Source of the DNA: CAYYIS01 sp964470965 | GTDB taxonomy: Bacteria > JAAXHH01 > JABIQT01 | DNA: 24,402 nucleotides | Direction: 5' to 3' | NCBI GenBank assembly: GCA_964470965.1 | Contig: CAYYIS010000067.1 | Span: forward strand, 1 to 24,402 | Part shown: in pieces, positions 1 through 7,866 of the stretch | How the letters are laid out: every line of letters starts with the position of its first letter | Numbering within the stretch: the first letter of the stretch is position 1 | Position numbers and translations under genes: made by a program | Notes under the pieces: generated by a model | The model's database searches: none | The model's input: the letters and a program-made list of their open reading frames with translations, nothing else | What the model was told of the DNA's origin: nothing

Positions 1-2
1 GA

Positions 3-2516
3 ATGTACGCCATGGAGGAATCCATTGAACATTTAGAGGAAATCGTCGGGGGAACTGTAGCCCTGATGCTGATCGCCGCCGGCCTGTTGGCGGTGGTTAA
101 GAAGCTGAAATTGCCGTTTACCGTAATGCTGGTAGTTGTCGGTATGGGCCTGACCACTCTATCCAAGATGTATCCTCACCTGATTCCCGGCGCTGATTTC
201 GAGATCTCCCCGGGCCTGGTTCTGTTCGTATTCCTGCCCGCGCTTATCTTCGAGTCAGCGTTTAATCTCGATGCCCGTCATTTGTGGCATAATCTCTGGC
301 CGGTACTGACCCTCGCAGTACCCGGTCTGCTTCTGTCGACGTTTGCGATCGGTGGAATCGTCTGGGCCCTGACAGGTATTCCTTTCTCGGCCTGCGTGCT
401 CCTGGGATCTATCCTCAGCGCCACTGATCCGGTGTCTGTAGTCTCTTTGTTCAAAAAACTGGGGGCACCTGAACGGCTCACGATCCTGGTGGAAGGGGAG
501 AGTTTGTTCAACGATGCTACTGCCATCGTCCTGGCAACAATCGTCATCGGCGTGGTGGAAGCAGGTGATGTTACCCAGAGCACGCTGTTCGGTGGTGTCA
601 TCCAGTTCTTTGTCGTGTTCTTCGGCGGATTGGTCGTTGGAGGTATTCTGGGTTGTATATTCGGCTGGCTGCTCGGGAAGGTTACCGAAGATCCCCATAT
701 CGAAATTACGCTCACCACAGTTGTGGCCTACATGTCTTTCATCGTTGCAGAGGCCGGTTTCCACGTGAGTGGCGTGATTTCGGTGATCGCGGCGGGCCTG
801 GTACTCGGCGGCTGGGGACGGATGAAGATATCCGTGGCGGTCCGTGACTATCTGGATCATTTCTGGGAATACATGGCATTCGTCGCCAACGCACTGATAT
901 TCCTGCTGGTGGGACTGCGGGTGGACCTGCTCGAGCTGTGGCACTCTATCGCTATCGTGGGCGTGGTCGTCCTGGCCATGCTCGTATCCCGGGCCGGGGT
1001 AGTGTACGGACTGGTACCTATCGCGGGGAAATTACCGGGAGTGGAGCATGTGGATCTGCGTTATCAAACGGTCATGTATTGGGGGGGACTCCGCGGCGCT
1101 ATTGCCATGGCAATCGTCCTGATGTTCGTCGATCGTTTTGAACAAGGTGAACTGTTTGTGACTTTGGTGATAGGCGCGGTGCTTTTCACCCTGATCGTTC
1201 AAGGGCTGACAATCGAACCCCTCGTTAAGAAACTTGGTCTGGACCAACCGCCCCTTGCTGATAAGATGACCCGGTTGGAAGGCGAGAGTACGGCGAAACA
1301 GCATGCGCTTCACAGACTCCCCGAATTGCTCAAGGGAGGCCTGTTTTCAGGATCCATCGCCGGAGAATTAACGGAATTGTGCAACAAGGACCTTGAAAAT
1401 TCACGGGGTGAGCTTGAACTCCTTCGCAAGACTGAGCTGGACGTGGAAACCGAACGCCAGCTTCTGTATTTGCGAGCGTTCGCTGAAGAAAACTCCGTAT
1501 ACATCCGCTTGTTTAACGAAGGTCAGATCAGTGAGCGGACGTTTCGTAATATGATGGCTGAATTGCTCATGCAGACGGAAGCGATTCGCCATACGGAAGA
1601 ACACACGGAATCCACCCACGACGTGAAAATTAGTTTTCGACGACGGATAGAAGATACATTTCTAAAAATATTCGACAAGGTTCCAGGTCTCTCCTCACTT
1701 GCGGAAAAGGCGAGATTGGCCCGTATAGCAACGGACTATGAACGATCATGGGCACAGTGCCAGTCCACCAGTGCCGTCCTGGAGATTCTCGAAAACATGG
1801 CACATTTTGAATCGGTGCCGCAAGCGATACAGGCCGAGATTCGCGATCAATACACCAAATGGAACGAAACTGCCCGTACCCAGCTGGATCAGACTGCCGG
1901 TACGTTCCCTGAATTTGTGAGTGCCATGCAGTCACGTCTGGGGCGCCGGATCAATCTGCTTGCCCAGCAGGAGACGATTGAAGAACAGGAAGAATACGGA
2001 ACGCTGCCGAGATCCATCGCGGAAGGCTTAAAAGAGGGGATCCTCGAATCCCTTACCGAACTCAGCCAAGCCGGCGAAGTATCCGCTTTAAAGGTGGAGC
2101 CGACCGAACTCCTCAAGAAGGTACCTTTCTTCCATAACGTGCCGCCCCATGAGTTCGCAGACATGGCCCAGCTGATGCGTTCCCGCGCGTTCACCGAAGG
2201 CAGCGTGATCATTAAACAGGATGCCGACGGTGATTCCATGTTCCTCATCGCGCGTGGCGTTGTCCGGGTCTCACGGGTGGACAACGGCAAATCCAGGGAC
2301 CTGGCTACACTTATGGCTGGGGACTTTTTCGGAGAGATGGCCCTGCTGCACCGCGACCCAAGAACCGCCACGGTACGGGCCATCACCCCGTCGTCGCTCT
2401 ACGAGTTGAGACGCGGCGACTTGGATCAGGTTATCGAGAAATATCCGGATATGCGGAAGGCGCTGGAAGAGGCGGACCGGGTGAGGAAGGCGCAGATCTC
2501 TCAGCAGGAAGGATAA
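3..2516 (+). CDS. CPA1-family Na+/H+ antiporter with C-terminal cyclic-nucleotide-binding domain
   Basis: Inner-membrane cation/proton antiporter of the NhaP/NHE (CPA1) type. The first ~410 residues are a series of hydrophobic helices carrying family motifs: FLPALIFESAF, ATDPV (Asp142) and EGESLFND, whose Asn170-Asp171 is the conserved transport pair. Residues ~410-690 are charged and mostly helical, a cytoplasmic tail. Residues ~700-830 form a cNMP-binding (CAP_ED-like) domain with a phosphate-binding cassette, FFGEMALL followed by PRTATV (Glu778, Arg787). The key Glu and Arg are present, so nucleotide binding is plausible. This fits ligand-gated pH or sodium control. At 837 residues it is much longer than a bare NhaP (~400-550). 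The start is uncertain: ATG at 3 and ATG at 12 are both possible and the upstream RBS lies outside the window. The N-terminus looks complete, with a short amphipathic lead before helix 1. It is transcribed alone and converges on the minus-strand operon. Confidence 0.93.
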   Translation: MYAMEESIEHLEEIVGGTVALMLIAAGLLAVVKKLKLPFTVMLVVVGMGLTTLSKMYPHLIPGADFEISPGLVLFVFLPALIFESAFNLDARHLWHNLWPVLTLAVPGLLLSTFAIGGIVWALTGIPFSACVLLGSILSATDPVSVVSLFKKLGAPERLTILVEGESLFNDATAIVLATIVIGVVEAGDVTQSTLFGGVIQFFVVFFGGLVVGGILGCIFGWLLGKVTEDPHIEITLTTVVAYMSFIVAEAGFHVSGVISVIAAGLVLGGWGRMKISVAVRDYLDHFWEYMAFVANALIFLLVGLRVDLLELWHSIAIVGVVVLAMLVSRAGVVYGLVPIAGKLPGVEHVDLRYQTVMYWGGLRGAIAMAIVLMFVDRFEQGELFVTLVIGAVLFTLIVQGLTIEPLVKKLGLDQPPLADKMTRLEGESTAKQHALHRLPELLKGGLFSGSIAGELTELCNKDLENSRGELELLRKTELDVETERQLLYLRAFAEENSVYIRLFNEGQISERTFRNMMAELLMQTEAIRHTEEHTESTHDVKISFRRRIEDTFLKIFDKVPGLSSLAEKARLARIATDYERSWAQCQSTSAVLEILENMAHFESVPQAIQAEIRDQYTKWNETARTQLDQTAGTFPEFVSAMQSRLGRRINLLAQQETIEEQEEYGTLPRSIAEGLKEGILESLTELSQAGEVSALKVEPTELLKKVPFFHNVPPHEFADMAQLMRSRAFTEGSVIIKQDADGDSMFLIARGVVRVSRVDNGKSRDLATLMAGDFFGEMALLHRDPRTATVRAITPSSLYELRRGDLDQVIEKYPDMRKALEEADRVRKAQISQQEG

Positions 2517-2522
2517 TCTGCC

Positions 2523-2587
2523 CGTCCGCCCACCAGTGGGGGGACGCCGGAAAAACTTGAGACTATGGTGAAGTGTTTTTCACCCAT
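2523..2587. terminator. two stem-loops between convergent genes (possible terminators)
   Basis: The 75-bp gap between the antiporter stop and the dioxygenase stop holds two inverted repeats. The first, 2523-2546, pairs CGTCC and CCCAC with GTGGG and GGACG around one G/G mismatch and a tiny loop. The second pairs GGTGAA (2567-2572) with TTCACC (2579-2584). Neither is followed directly by a U-tract on either strand; the nearest run of five U on the minus strand lies ~14 nt past the second stem. They may act as bidirectional or factor-assisted terminators. The function is inferred from position. Confidence 0.4.
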
Positions 2588-2591
2588 GATC

Positions 2592-3356
2592 TCAGAACGG
2601 CGCAGGAATATCGCCGAAGTTGTGCTCCCTGTCCTCACCACGAACCAGCACCGCGCGATATCGATTACCCAGTGAATTGAGTACCACCTGCTTCACGGTC
2701 GGCGGTATATAGCGCATCACAAGTCCACAGCGCCGACGAGAGGATCGGTTGGGCTGGCTGCTGTGTGCCAGCATGCCGTGATGGAGAGACATTTCGCCCG
2801 CTTTTAACTCCAGGTCCACAGCTCTGGTAGCTTCTTCATCCGTCACGGGCACTTCCTGATTGATACTCAGGAGATTTCCTTCCGTCGCAGACTTTCCGTG
2901 TTCCTGAATCCCGGTTAGATGTGAGCCTGGAAGCACCACCATGCAACCGTTGTCATGATCGCTGTCATCCACCGCGTACCAGGCCGTGATAGCGAACGGT
3001 GGTTCAAGACCCCAGTAGGTCACGTCCTGGTGCCACGCCACGAAATTCTCACCTTCCCCATATTTACAGAAGAACTGGCTGGCAAGCAACATGATATCGG
3101 GACCGATTATAGCTTCTATTGCATCAAGCACGGCAGGGCTGGTAGCCACATCCCAGATGAATTCTTGATCGTAATGGCGGTCGTGCAGTCCCACCTGGCT
3201 TATTTCTCTGCCTTCTTTCCCTTCGAGCACATCAAATTTTTGACGCCAAACATCCTTCCGGGCTTCATCTGCCACGGGCAAAGAGCATAGAAAACCGGTA
3301 TTTTTGAATTGTTCCACCTGACCTGGTGTCAAACCCATTTTATGTACGCCTTTCAT
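2592..3356 (-). CDS. phytanoyl-CoA dioxygenase (PhyH) family Fe(II)/2-oxoglutarate oxygenase
   Basis: Cytoplasmic non-heme iron oxygenase of the PhyH family, which hydroxylates a substrate while decarboxylating 2-oxoglutarate. The iron-binding facial triad is visible: WHQD (His109, Asp111) and a distal His198 in AHSSQPN. Arg209 lies 11 residues later, as expected for binding the 2-oxoglutarate carboxylate. CMVVLPGSH is the usual strand between them. The length of 254 is normal for bacterial members. Substrates of bacterial PhyH proteins vary widely (ectoine, antibiotics, small acids, sugars) and cannot be read from the sequence. The gene is last in a four-gene operon. Its ATG overlaps the preceding stop (ATGA at 3353-3356), suggesting translational coupling, since there is no good Shine-Dalgarno before it. 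A second Met at residue 7 is an alternative start, with AAAGG about 10 nt upstream. Confidence 0.9.
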   Translation of the reverse strand: MKGVHKMGLTPGQVEQFKNTGFLCSLPVADEARKDVWRQKFDVLEGKEGREISQVGLHDRHYDQEFIWDVATSPAVLDAIEAIIGPDIMLLASQFFCKYGEGENFVAWHQDVTYWGLEPPFAITAWYAVDDSDHDNGCMVVLPGSHLTGIQEHGKSATEGNLLSINQEVPVTDEEATRAVDLELKAGEMSLHHGMLAHSSQPNRSSRRRCGLVMRYIPPTVKQVVLNSLGNRYRAVLVRGEDREHNFGDIPAPF

Positions 3357-4729
3357 GATTGGAGTCTGTCAAAACGGTACGCGTATACGTCCGCATCACT
3401 GAGTGTTATCCTTAATTTCACCGGTGCCCCTGACCACGGGGACAAATCCGATCCATCCGTCCATTCGATCATTCCGTCGATCTCGTCCCCATATTTTTCG
3501 GTGCAGTGGCCCAGCGACCTGCCAGGAATTGGCCTGCCGTTTTCATCCTGTATCTCGACCCGGACGGTCCCTATGGCCGAGGTGGCGTAGTTGAGCCGGA
3601 GGGTGTCTCCGGAGAATGTGAATACAGGTGTCGTGAATTCCCCTCCACGTGCATCAGCGTTCACAGAGACAAACCCATCTGTCCGGAGGGCATATCGCCT
3701 GATGCAAACGTCAGGCATGCGCCAGTGCTCCATGCCGTAGAGGGACAGCTCCACGGGTGAAGTATGGATGAGGCCCCTTTCCATGAAGATGCCTCGTTCG
3801 TGCCAGTTTTCCTGATCCGGTCCTGGACGCACGAACGCCTCCATGAAACTTCGATCGAAATGAATGCCATCACGGCTCGACATCAGGACAATGTCACTGA
3901 CGCCCGCTCCGTATGGCCAATTTGGGACAGGCTCCCGCTCCGGTACAAATCTCGAGGGGAACATCAGGTAGGTCCCCGGCGCCCTTTCGTATTGAATACA
4001 GGCGTTGGTGTAGAGGTGTTCAAAAGGAGCGTCTCCGGCATCGATGGGCTCGAGGGAAGACCAGTTGATAAAATCAGATGAAGTTGCCCGCCGAATCCAA
4101 CGAACGCCCCCCTTGAAATTGCCGGTCCCTGCCACACCGCGTGTATAAGCGACGTATTCCTCTTTCCATGTATCAAAAAAGGCAATGTTGTGAGAATCAA
4201 ACGGCCCGTCCGTCAGGATAGGATCGTCCTGCATCATCCGCCAGTCGAGCCCATTGGAGGAACTCAGGGCATAGACACCGCTCTCACGAACAATGGCTTT
4301 GTACCGTTCCTCATCCGGAACACCGGTGCGGTCATCGCGAAATGGCGCCAAGTTGTTACCCGGACCGGACCAAACCAGGTTATTCTCGGTAGATCCTCCA
4401 TACGGTACCAAATTAAGCGTGGGCTTTCTCCAGTGTATACCGTCATCGCTCTCTGCATATGCGATTAGCGGAAGACGCCTGTCTTTCGGCGGCATCTCAC
4501 AATCACACCGGTACCAGGCCCGGTGACAGAACGCGCCGGTGATCGGCGATATATCCTCGAACGTTACCAGGTAGGACACACCGCCAAGTTCCCACGGATG
4601 CTCGGGCGATATCGCCGCCTCTCGTTTTTCAGGCCGGTGGAGTCGGCGGGACACACCCACCGCTTGATCCATCCAGTAATCATCTGTAAATAGCTGCCGA
4701 TCGGATCCAATCGATTTTGGGCCTGGCAT
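3353..4729 (-). CDS. GH32/43-like beta-propeller protein (putative glycosidase, substrate unknown)
   Basis: A 458-residue protein resembling a family often found in planctomycetes and annotated as glycoside hydrolase-like. It starts with a QLFTDDYW segment, then RRLHRPEK, AWYRCD and AYAESDDGIHWRKPTL blades typical of five-bladed propeller hydrolases (GH32/43/68/130 fold). The C-terminal ~100 residues, with GDTLRLNYATS and VRVEIQDENGRPIPG, look like the beta-sandwich that ends this family. No signal peptide is visible, so it should be cytoplasmic unless exported another way. I cannot assign the catalytic acids with confidence. The start is supported by GAGGAG five nucleotides upstream, which overlaps the stop of the GH127 gene; the two are only 9 bp apart. 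The 3' end overlaps the dioxygenase start by 4 bp. A role in processing the same sugar as the GH127 enzyme is inferred from context. Confidence 0.75.
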   Translation of the reverse strand: MPGPKSIGSDRQLFTDDYWMDQAVGVSRRLHRPEKREAAISPEHPWELGGVSYLVTFEDISPITGAFCHRAWYRCDCEMPPKDRRLPLIAYAESDDGIHWRKPTLNLVPYGGSTENNLVWSGPGNNLAPFRDDRTGVPDEERYKAIVRESGVYALSSSNGLDWRMMQDDPILTDGPFDSHNIAFFDTWKEEYVAYTRGVAGTGNFKGGVRWIRRATSSDFINWSSLEPIDAGDAPFEHLYTNACIQYERAPGTYLMFPSRFVPEREPVPNWPYGAGVSDIVLMSSRDGIHFDRSFMEAFVRPGPDQENWHERGIFMERGLIHTSPVELSLYGMEHWRMPDVCIRRYALRTDGFVSVNADARGGEFTTPVFTFSGDTLRLNYATSAIGTVRVEIQDENGRPIPGRSLGHCTEKYGDEIDGMIEWTDGSDLSPWSGAPVKLRITLSDADVYAYRFDRLQS

Positions 4730-4738
4730 TTAGTCTCC

Positions 4739-6667
4739 TCAATCGGTTTTAATCCAAACGGTCATCTTCCCCTGCCCCCGGTTGTTCCATGTGTAATAGG
4801 GTACCGCCCGGACATCCACCTCCCTGGTTCGAGTCTCTCGTGCCGGCCGGTACAACTGACCCTGCCACTCCGCGGTTTCCCGGATATGACCTTTCGCGTT
4901 CAATGCGCAAATGCCTCCGAGCAAATTCGGTACATACTCTGACGTAACAGGTGCGTCAGAAGAGAGGGTGATGGCATGAACGTTTGCATCATGGTCCGTC
5001 TCCTCCAGGCAGTAGACGAGCGGACCGCGTCGCAGCGTCACATGACCGACCACGTTAGTCAGACCGGGATGCGCTTCCATGCGTTGCAGCGCCATGGGCA
5101 GAGACAGCGACACTTCGTCGCCGTCACGCCAATTACGGTGTATACAGGCATACTCTCCGGGGGGGAAAGCACCTTCGACCTGTTCCCCATTAACGGAAAT
5201 GGCCGCGTCGTCCGCCCAGCCCGGGATCCGCACATACAGGGTGAAGGTGGATGATCGCGGTATTCCGACGGTCAGCGTTACGTCACCATCCCACGGGTAA
5301 CCGGTCTCCTGCTTGATCCCTACAGGTGTCCCGTCAGCTAGCATTGCCTTTGCAGTTCCGCCGATATACAGGTGCACCCACAGTCCATCTTCGGACTGAC
5401 CATACACATAGGACCCGAGTGAGGCCAACAGCCGTGCCATGTTCGGCGGGCAGCAGGCACATCCGAACCACCCCTGGCGTGACCTGTCGCCGTTGGACCG
5501 AAGGGGGTTGACATAAAAGAAGTTCTTGCCATCAAGTGCCACGCCTGCGAGGAAGCCATTGTACAGCGCCAGTTCCATTACGTCTGTGAACCGGGCTTCC
5601 CCATCTAGCATGAGCATGCGCCAGTTCCAGATGATATTGCCGACCGCCGCGCAGGTTTCGGCATAGGCGGTGGTGTTGGGCAGATGGTAATCTTCTGTAA
5701 AACCTTCGTTATGTGACGAGGGACCGATACCGCCGGTGACATACATGCGCGCCAGCGTTACGTTCTCCCAAAGCCGTTCCAGAGCGCCCCGCAAGGCCTT
5801 TTCATTAGTCTCCCCCACGATATCTGCCATTGCGCTGTACAGATACATGGCCCTCACCGCATGGCCGACCACCGCGGATTGCTCACGGACCGGCAGATGG
5901 TCCTGGGTGTAGCGTCCGTCGTACCTGCCGTCCACGAGGAAATGAGACCTATTCGCTTCTACCCGGCCGCCTGTATCGGGATCAAATGTCTCTTTCTCGA
6001 ACAGCGAAGGCTTCCGTCCTCGCTGGTCGATGAAGAACTGCGCCAGGTTCAGATACCGCTTCTCTCCTGTAACACGATACAGATCCACCAGCGCCAGTTC
6101 TATTTCCTCATGCCCGGGCATCCCCGGACGTGCATCAGGACCGAAAACGGAGTCGATCTTATCAGCGAATCTACACGCAATATCAAGGAGAGTACGTTTC
6201 CCGGTACCGCGATAGTGGGCTACGGCAGCTTGAAACAGGTGACCGGCGCAGTAAAGCTCGTGCATAATGCCCAGGTTGGACCATTTTTTATCCGGTTCGA
6301 CGAGGGTGAAATATGTATTAAGATACCCGTCTTCCTCCTGGGCATCCGCAACTTTAGCGATGACTTCATCAAGCTTTCTCTCCAGTGCCGGATCGGGATG
6401 GGTGGTTATAGAGTAGGCCGCGGCTTCCATCCATTTATAGACATCGGAATCGTTAAAAAAAATCCCCTCGAACGCACCTTCCGTCTTCCCAGCCGCTTTG
6501 TCATAATTACCGATCCGCCCAGTCTCTTCACATTGATGCAGCTGGTAGTCCAAAGTCTGTTCCCGGTTGATCGTTATCCGAGGTGACCAGAAGGCATCGT
6601 CTATCGTTACATCCCGCAGCGGTAATGGTTGAATACGGCGATGCGGGCCATGGGATGTTCCTTTCAT
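4739..6667 (-). CDS. glycoside hydrolase family 127 (beta-L-arabinofuranosidase-like, DUF1680)
   Basis: Likely a retaining glycosidase removing terminal beta-L-arabinofuranose or a related sugar. Its 642 residues match the family model HypBA1 (658). Family residues are present at nearly the same numbers: Glu321 (NEGF; acid/base position), Glu337 and Cys339 (YAETCA), and the Cys405-Cys406 pair in CACCPPN, where one Cys is the nucleophile and the set binds zinc in HypBA1. An N-terminal (alpha/alpha)6 barrel is followed by beta-sandwich domains, with IPGWADDAAISVNG typical. No signal peptide is seen, so it probably acts on imported oligosaccharides or glycosides. The frame is open to an ATG at 6709, but the Met at 6667 has AAGGAG five nucleotides upstream and is the better start. 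It is the second gene of the operon, 79 bp after the amidohydrolase and 9 bp before the propeller gene. Some DUF1680 proteins have other specificities. Confidence 0.9.
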   Translation of the reverse strand: MKGTSHGPHRRIQPLPLRDVTIDDAFWSPRITINREQTLDYQLHQCEETGRIGNYDKAAGKTEGAFEGIFFNDSDVYKWMEAAAYSITTHPDPALERKLDEVIAKVADAQEEDGYLNTYFTLVEPDKKWSNLGIMHELYCAGHLFQAAVAHYRGTGKRTLLDIACRFADKIDSVFGPDARPGMPGHEEIELALVDLYRVTGEKRYLNLAQFFIDQRGRKPSLFEKETFDPDTGGRVEANRSHFLVDGRYDGRYTQDHLPVREQSAVVGHAVRAMYLYSAMADIVGETNEKALRGALERLWENVTLARMYVTGGIGPSSHNEGFTEDYHLPNTTAYAETCAAVGNIIWNWRMLMLDGEARFTDVMELALYNGFLAGVALDGKNFFYVNPLRSNGDRSRQGWFGCACCPPNMARLLASLGSYVYGQSEDGLWVHLYIGGTAKAMLADGTPVGIKQETGYPWDGDVTLTVGIPRSSTFTLYVRIPGWADDAAISVNGEQVEGAFPPGEYACIHRNWRDGDEVSLSLPMALQRMEAHPGLTNVVGHVTLRRGPLVYCLEETDHDANVHAITLSSDAPVTSEYVPNLLGGICALNAKGHIRETAEWQGQLYRPARETRTREVDVRAVPYYTWNNRGQGKMTVWIKTD

Positions 6668-6672
6668 TCCTA

Positions 6673-6678
6673 CTCCTT
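6673..6678 (-). promoter_or_regulatory. strong Shine-Dalgarno deciding the GH127 start
   Basis: On the minus strand this reads AAGGAG, five nucleotides before the ATG at 6667. The upstream in-frame ATG at 6709 has nothing comparable, so the shorter 642-residue protein is preferred. Confidence 0.75.
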
Positions 6679-6746
6679 GCCTTTTTCCGGAAAACATGTT
6701 GTGCGACATGATTGATTGAATGGCGGCCTGGTTCCAGATGATTTTA

Positions 6747-7595
6747 TCACAATCCGAGCAATGTCCCGGTATCCCTGTGGATCATTTGTTCCATCTGGTC
6801 CATATCCAGACGGGGCAGCGCCGTCCCTTCGAGCATGTTATTCAGACCCCTTAAATCCTGCAGGGTGTCGTCCACGGTTGTGACCGGATAGTCTGTGCCG
6901 AACAATAATTTATCCCATACTCCATACTCCTGGACGAGCATAAGACTGTTATACAGCTGAAACGGTCGGTAGTGGAGCGCGGAAATGTCTGAATATACAT
7001 TCGGGTGTTTCCTTATCACGGCCACTGTTTCCCCTTCGTAAGGGTGTCCCAGGTGGGCAAGAATTATCTTGCAGTCAGGAAATTTTATCGCGATAGGATC
7101 TAAGTGCCGGGGTAAGGTACAGTCGATGGGAGCTTGGTCAACGAAAGTGGTTCCCGTGTGCAGCAGAACCGGCAGGCTGTGTCGCGACGCATAGCTCCAC
7201 AGATCGTCCAGCATCGTATCCTGTGGATAAAATCCGGCGTACATGGGTAACAGCTTGATACCCTTCATGCCCAGATCTCTGTGTCCCTCGACCATCTCCT
7301 CCTGCCATCCATCCTGCGTAGGGTCCACCGAGAGGAAGGGCACCATGTTTTCGGGATCCTGCTTGCAATAGTCAGCCACGTGTGTATCCGGTACCCAGAG
7401 ACCTGAAAGACGGGCTTTCCCACCGAATACCACCGTTCGAATGGATCCATCCGCCTGCCCGGCCGTGTCGAGATATTTCGAGAAATCCGTGGACAGATCA
7501 ACCTCATATCCCCGCATCCGGGTGGCCTGTGTCCGAAACGTATCGTTAAAATGATCCGGATATCGCCAGCTGTGTGAATGGACGTCAAATATCAT
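6747..7595 (-). CDS. amidohydrolase-superfamily metal-dependent hydrolase (amidohydrolase_2, TIM barrel)
   Basis: Cytoplasmic metal-dependent hydrolase or decarboxylase of the amidohydrolase-2 branch. The metal-binding pattern is visible: HSH at residues 6-8 at the end of strand 1, His146 in VLLHTG, His181 in LAHLGHP, and Asp235 in FGTDYP near the C-terminus. The length of 282 is usual. Relatives act on lactones (for example 2-pyrone-4,6-dicarboxylate or L-fucono/rhamnono-lactone hydrolases) or on carboxylated aromatics. In a glycosidase operon a sugar-lactonase role is attractive but unproven. It is the first gene of the minus-strand operon and divergent from the cytochrome/copper operon across a 271-bp spacer. 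A GAGG about four nucleotides before the ATG serves as RBS. No clear sigma-70 promoter was found upstream, although the spacer is A/T-rich. Confidence 0.83.
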   Translation of the reverse strand: MIFDVHSHSWRYPDHFNDTFRTQATRMRGYEVDLSTDFSKYLDTAGQADGSIRTVVFGGKARLSGLWVPDTHVADYCKQDPENMVPFLSVDPTQDGWQEEMVEGHRDLGMKGIKLLPMYAGFYPQDTMLDDLWSYASRHSLPVLLHTGTTFVDQAPIDCTLPRHLDPIAIKFPDCKIILAHLGHPYEGETVAVIRKHPNVYSDISALHYRPFQLYNSLMLVQEYGVWDKLLFGTDYPVTTVDDTLQDLRGLNNMLEGTALPRLDMDQMEQMIHRDTGTLLGL

Positions 7596-7693
7596 AGCGC
7601 CTCACTGTTTAATGTTTAAGATACTTTGAATATGCACCGGAGTTTAAATTAAATCAATACCCAAAATCCCCTGTGTCCTGATCAATAAATACC

Positions 7694-7721
7694 TTGACAG
7701 CGGCCCCTTATTCTGTACTGT
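7694..7721 (+). promoter_or_regulatory. candidate sigma-70 promoter for the cytochrome/copper operon
   Basis: TTGACA at 7694-7699 is a perfect -35 hexamer. With a 16-nt spacer it faces TACTGT (7716-7721), a weak -10 that keeps the first two bases and the final T. Transcription would begin near 7728, leaving a ~140-nt leader before the ATG at 7867. The leader contains a small CTCGC/GCGAG stem (7811-7825). The -10 is poor, so confidence is limited. Confidence 0.35.
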
Positions 7722-7866
7722 TTTTCATATACGGTCTGTTCGCTACAAGTATCGTATGACCAACAGCCGCAATCTTTCAGATAAATTTCCGTATTGATTT
7801 AAACCACGCCCTCGCGGTGTGCGAGTTCGCAATGACCCGCACTGCGAGATACCCAAGGGGGATGTA

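Noticed and set aside
255..944. 229-codon open frame on the minus strand
   Set aside because: It is antisense to the transmembrane part of the antiporter. The polar, His/Gln-rich product is typical of the reverse strand of hydrophobic helices.
4826..4836. tRNA T-loop-like string GGTTCGAGTCT
   Set aside because: It lies inside the GH127 coding region, and no acceptor, anticodon or D arms can be drawn around it.
5861..6586. 241-codon open frame on the plus strand
   Set aside because: It lies wholly antisense to the GH127 gene, whose family motifs are clear on the minus strand. The product resembles no family and has no RBS-supported start.
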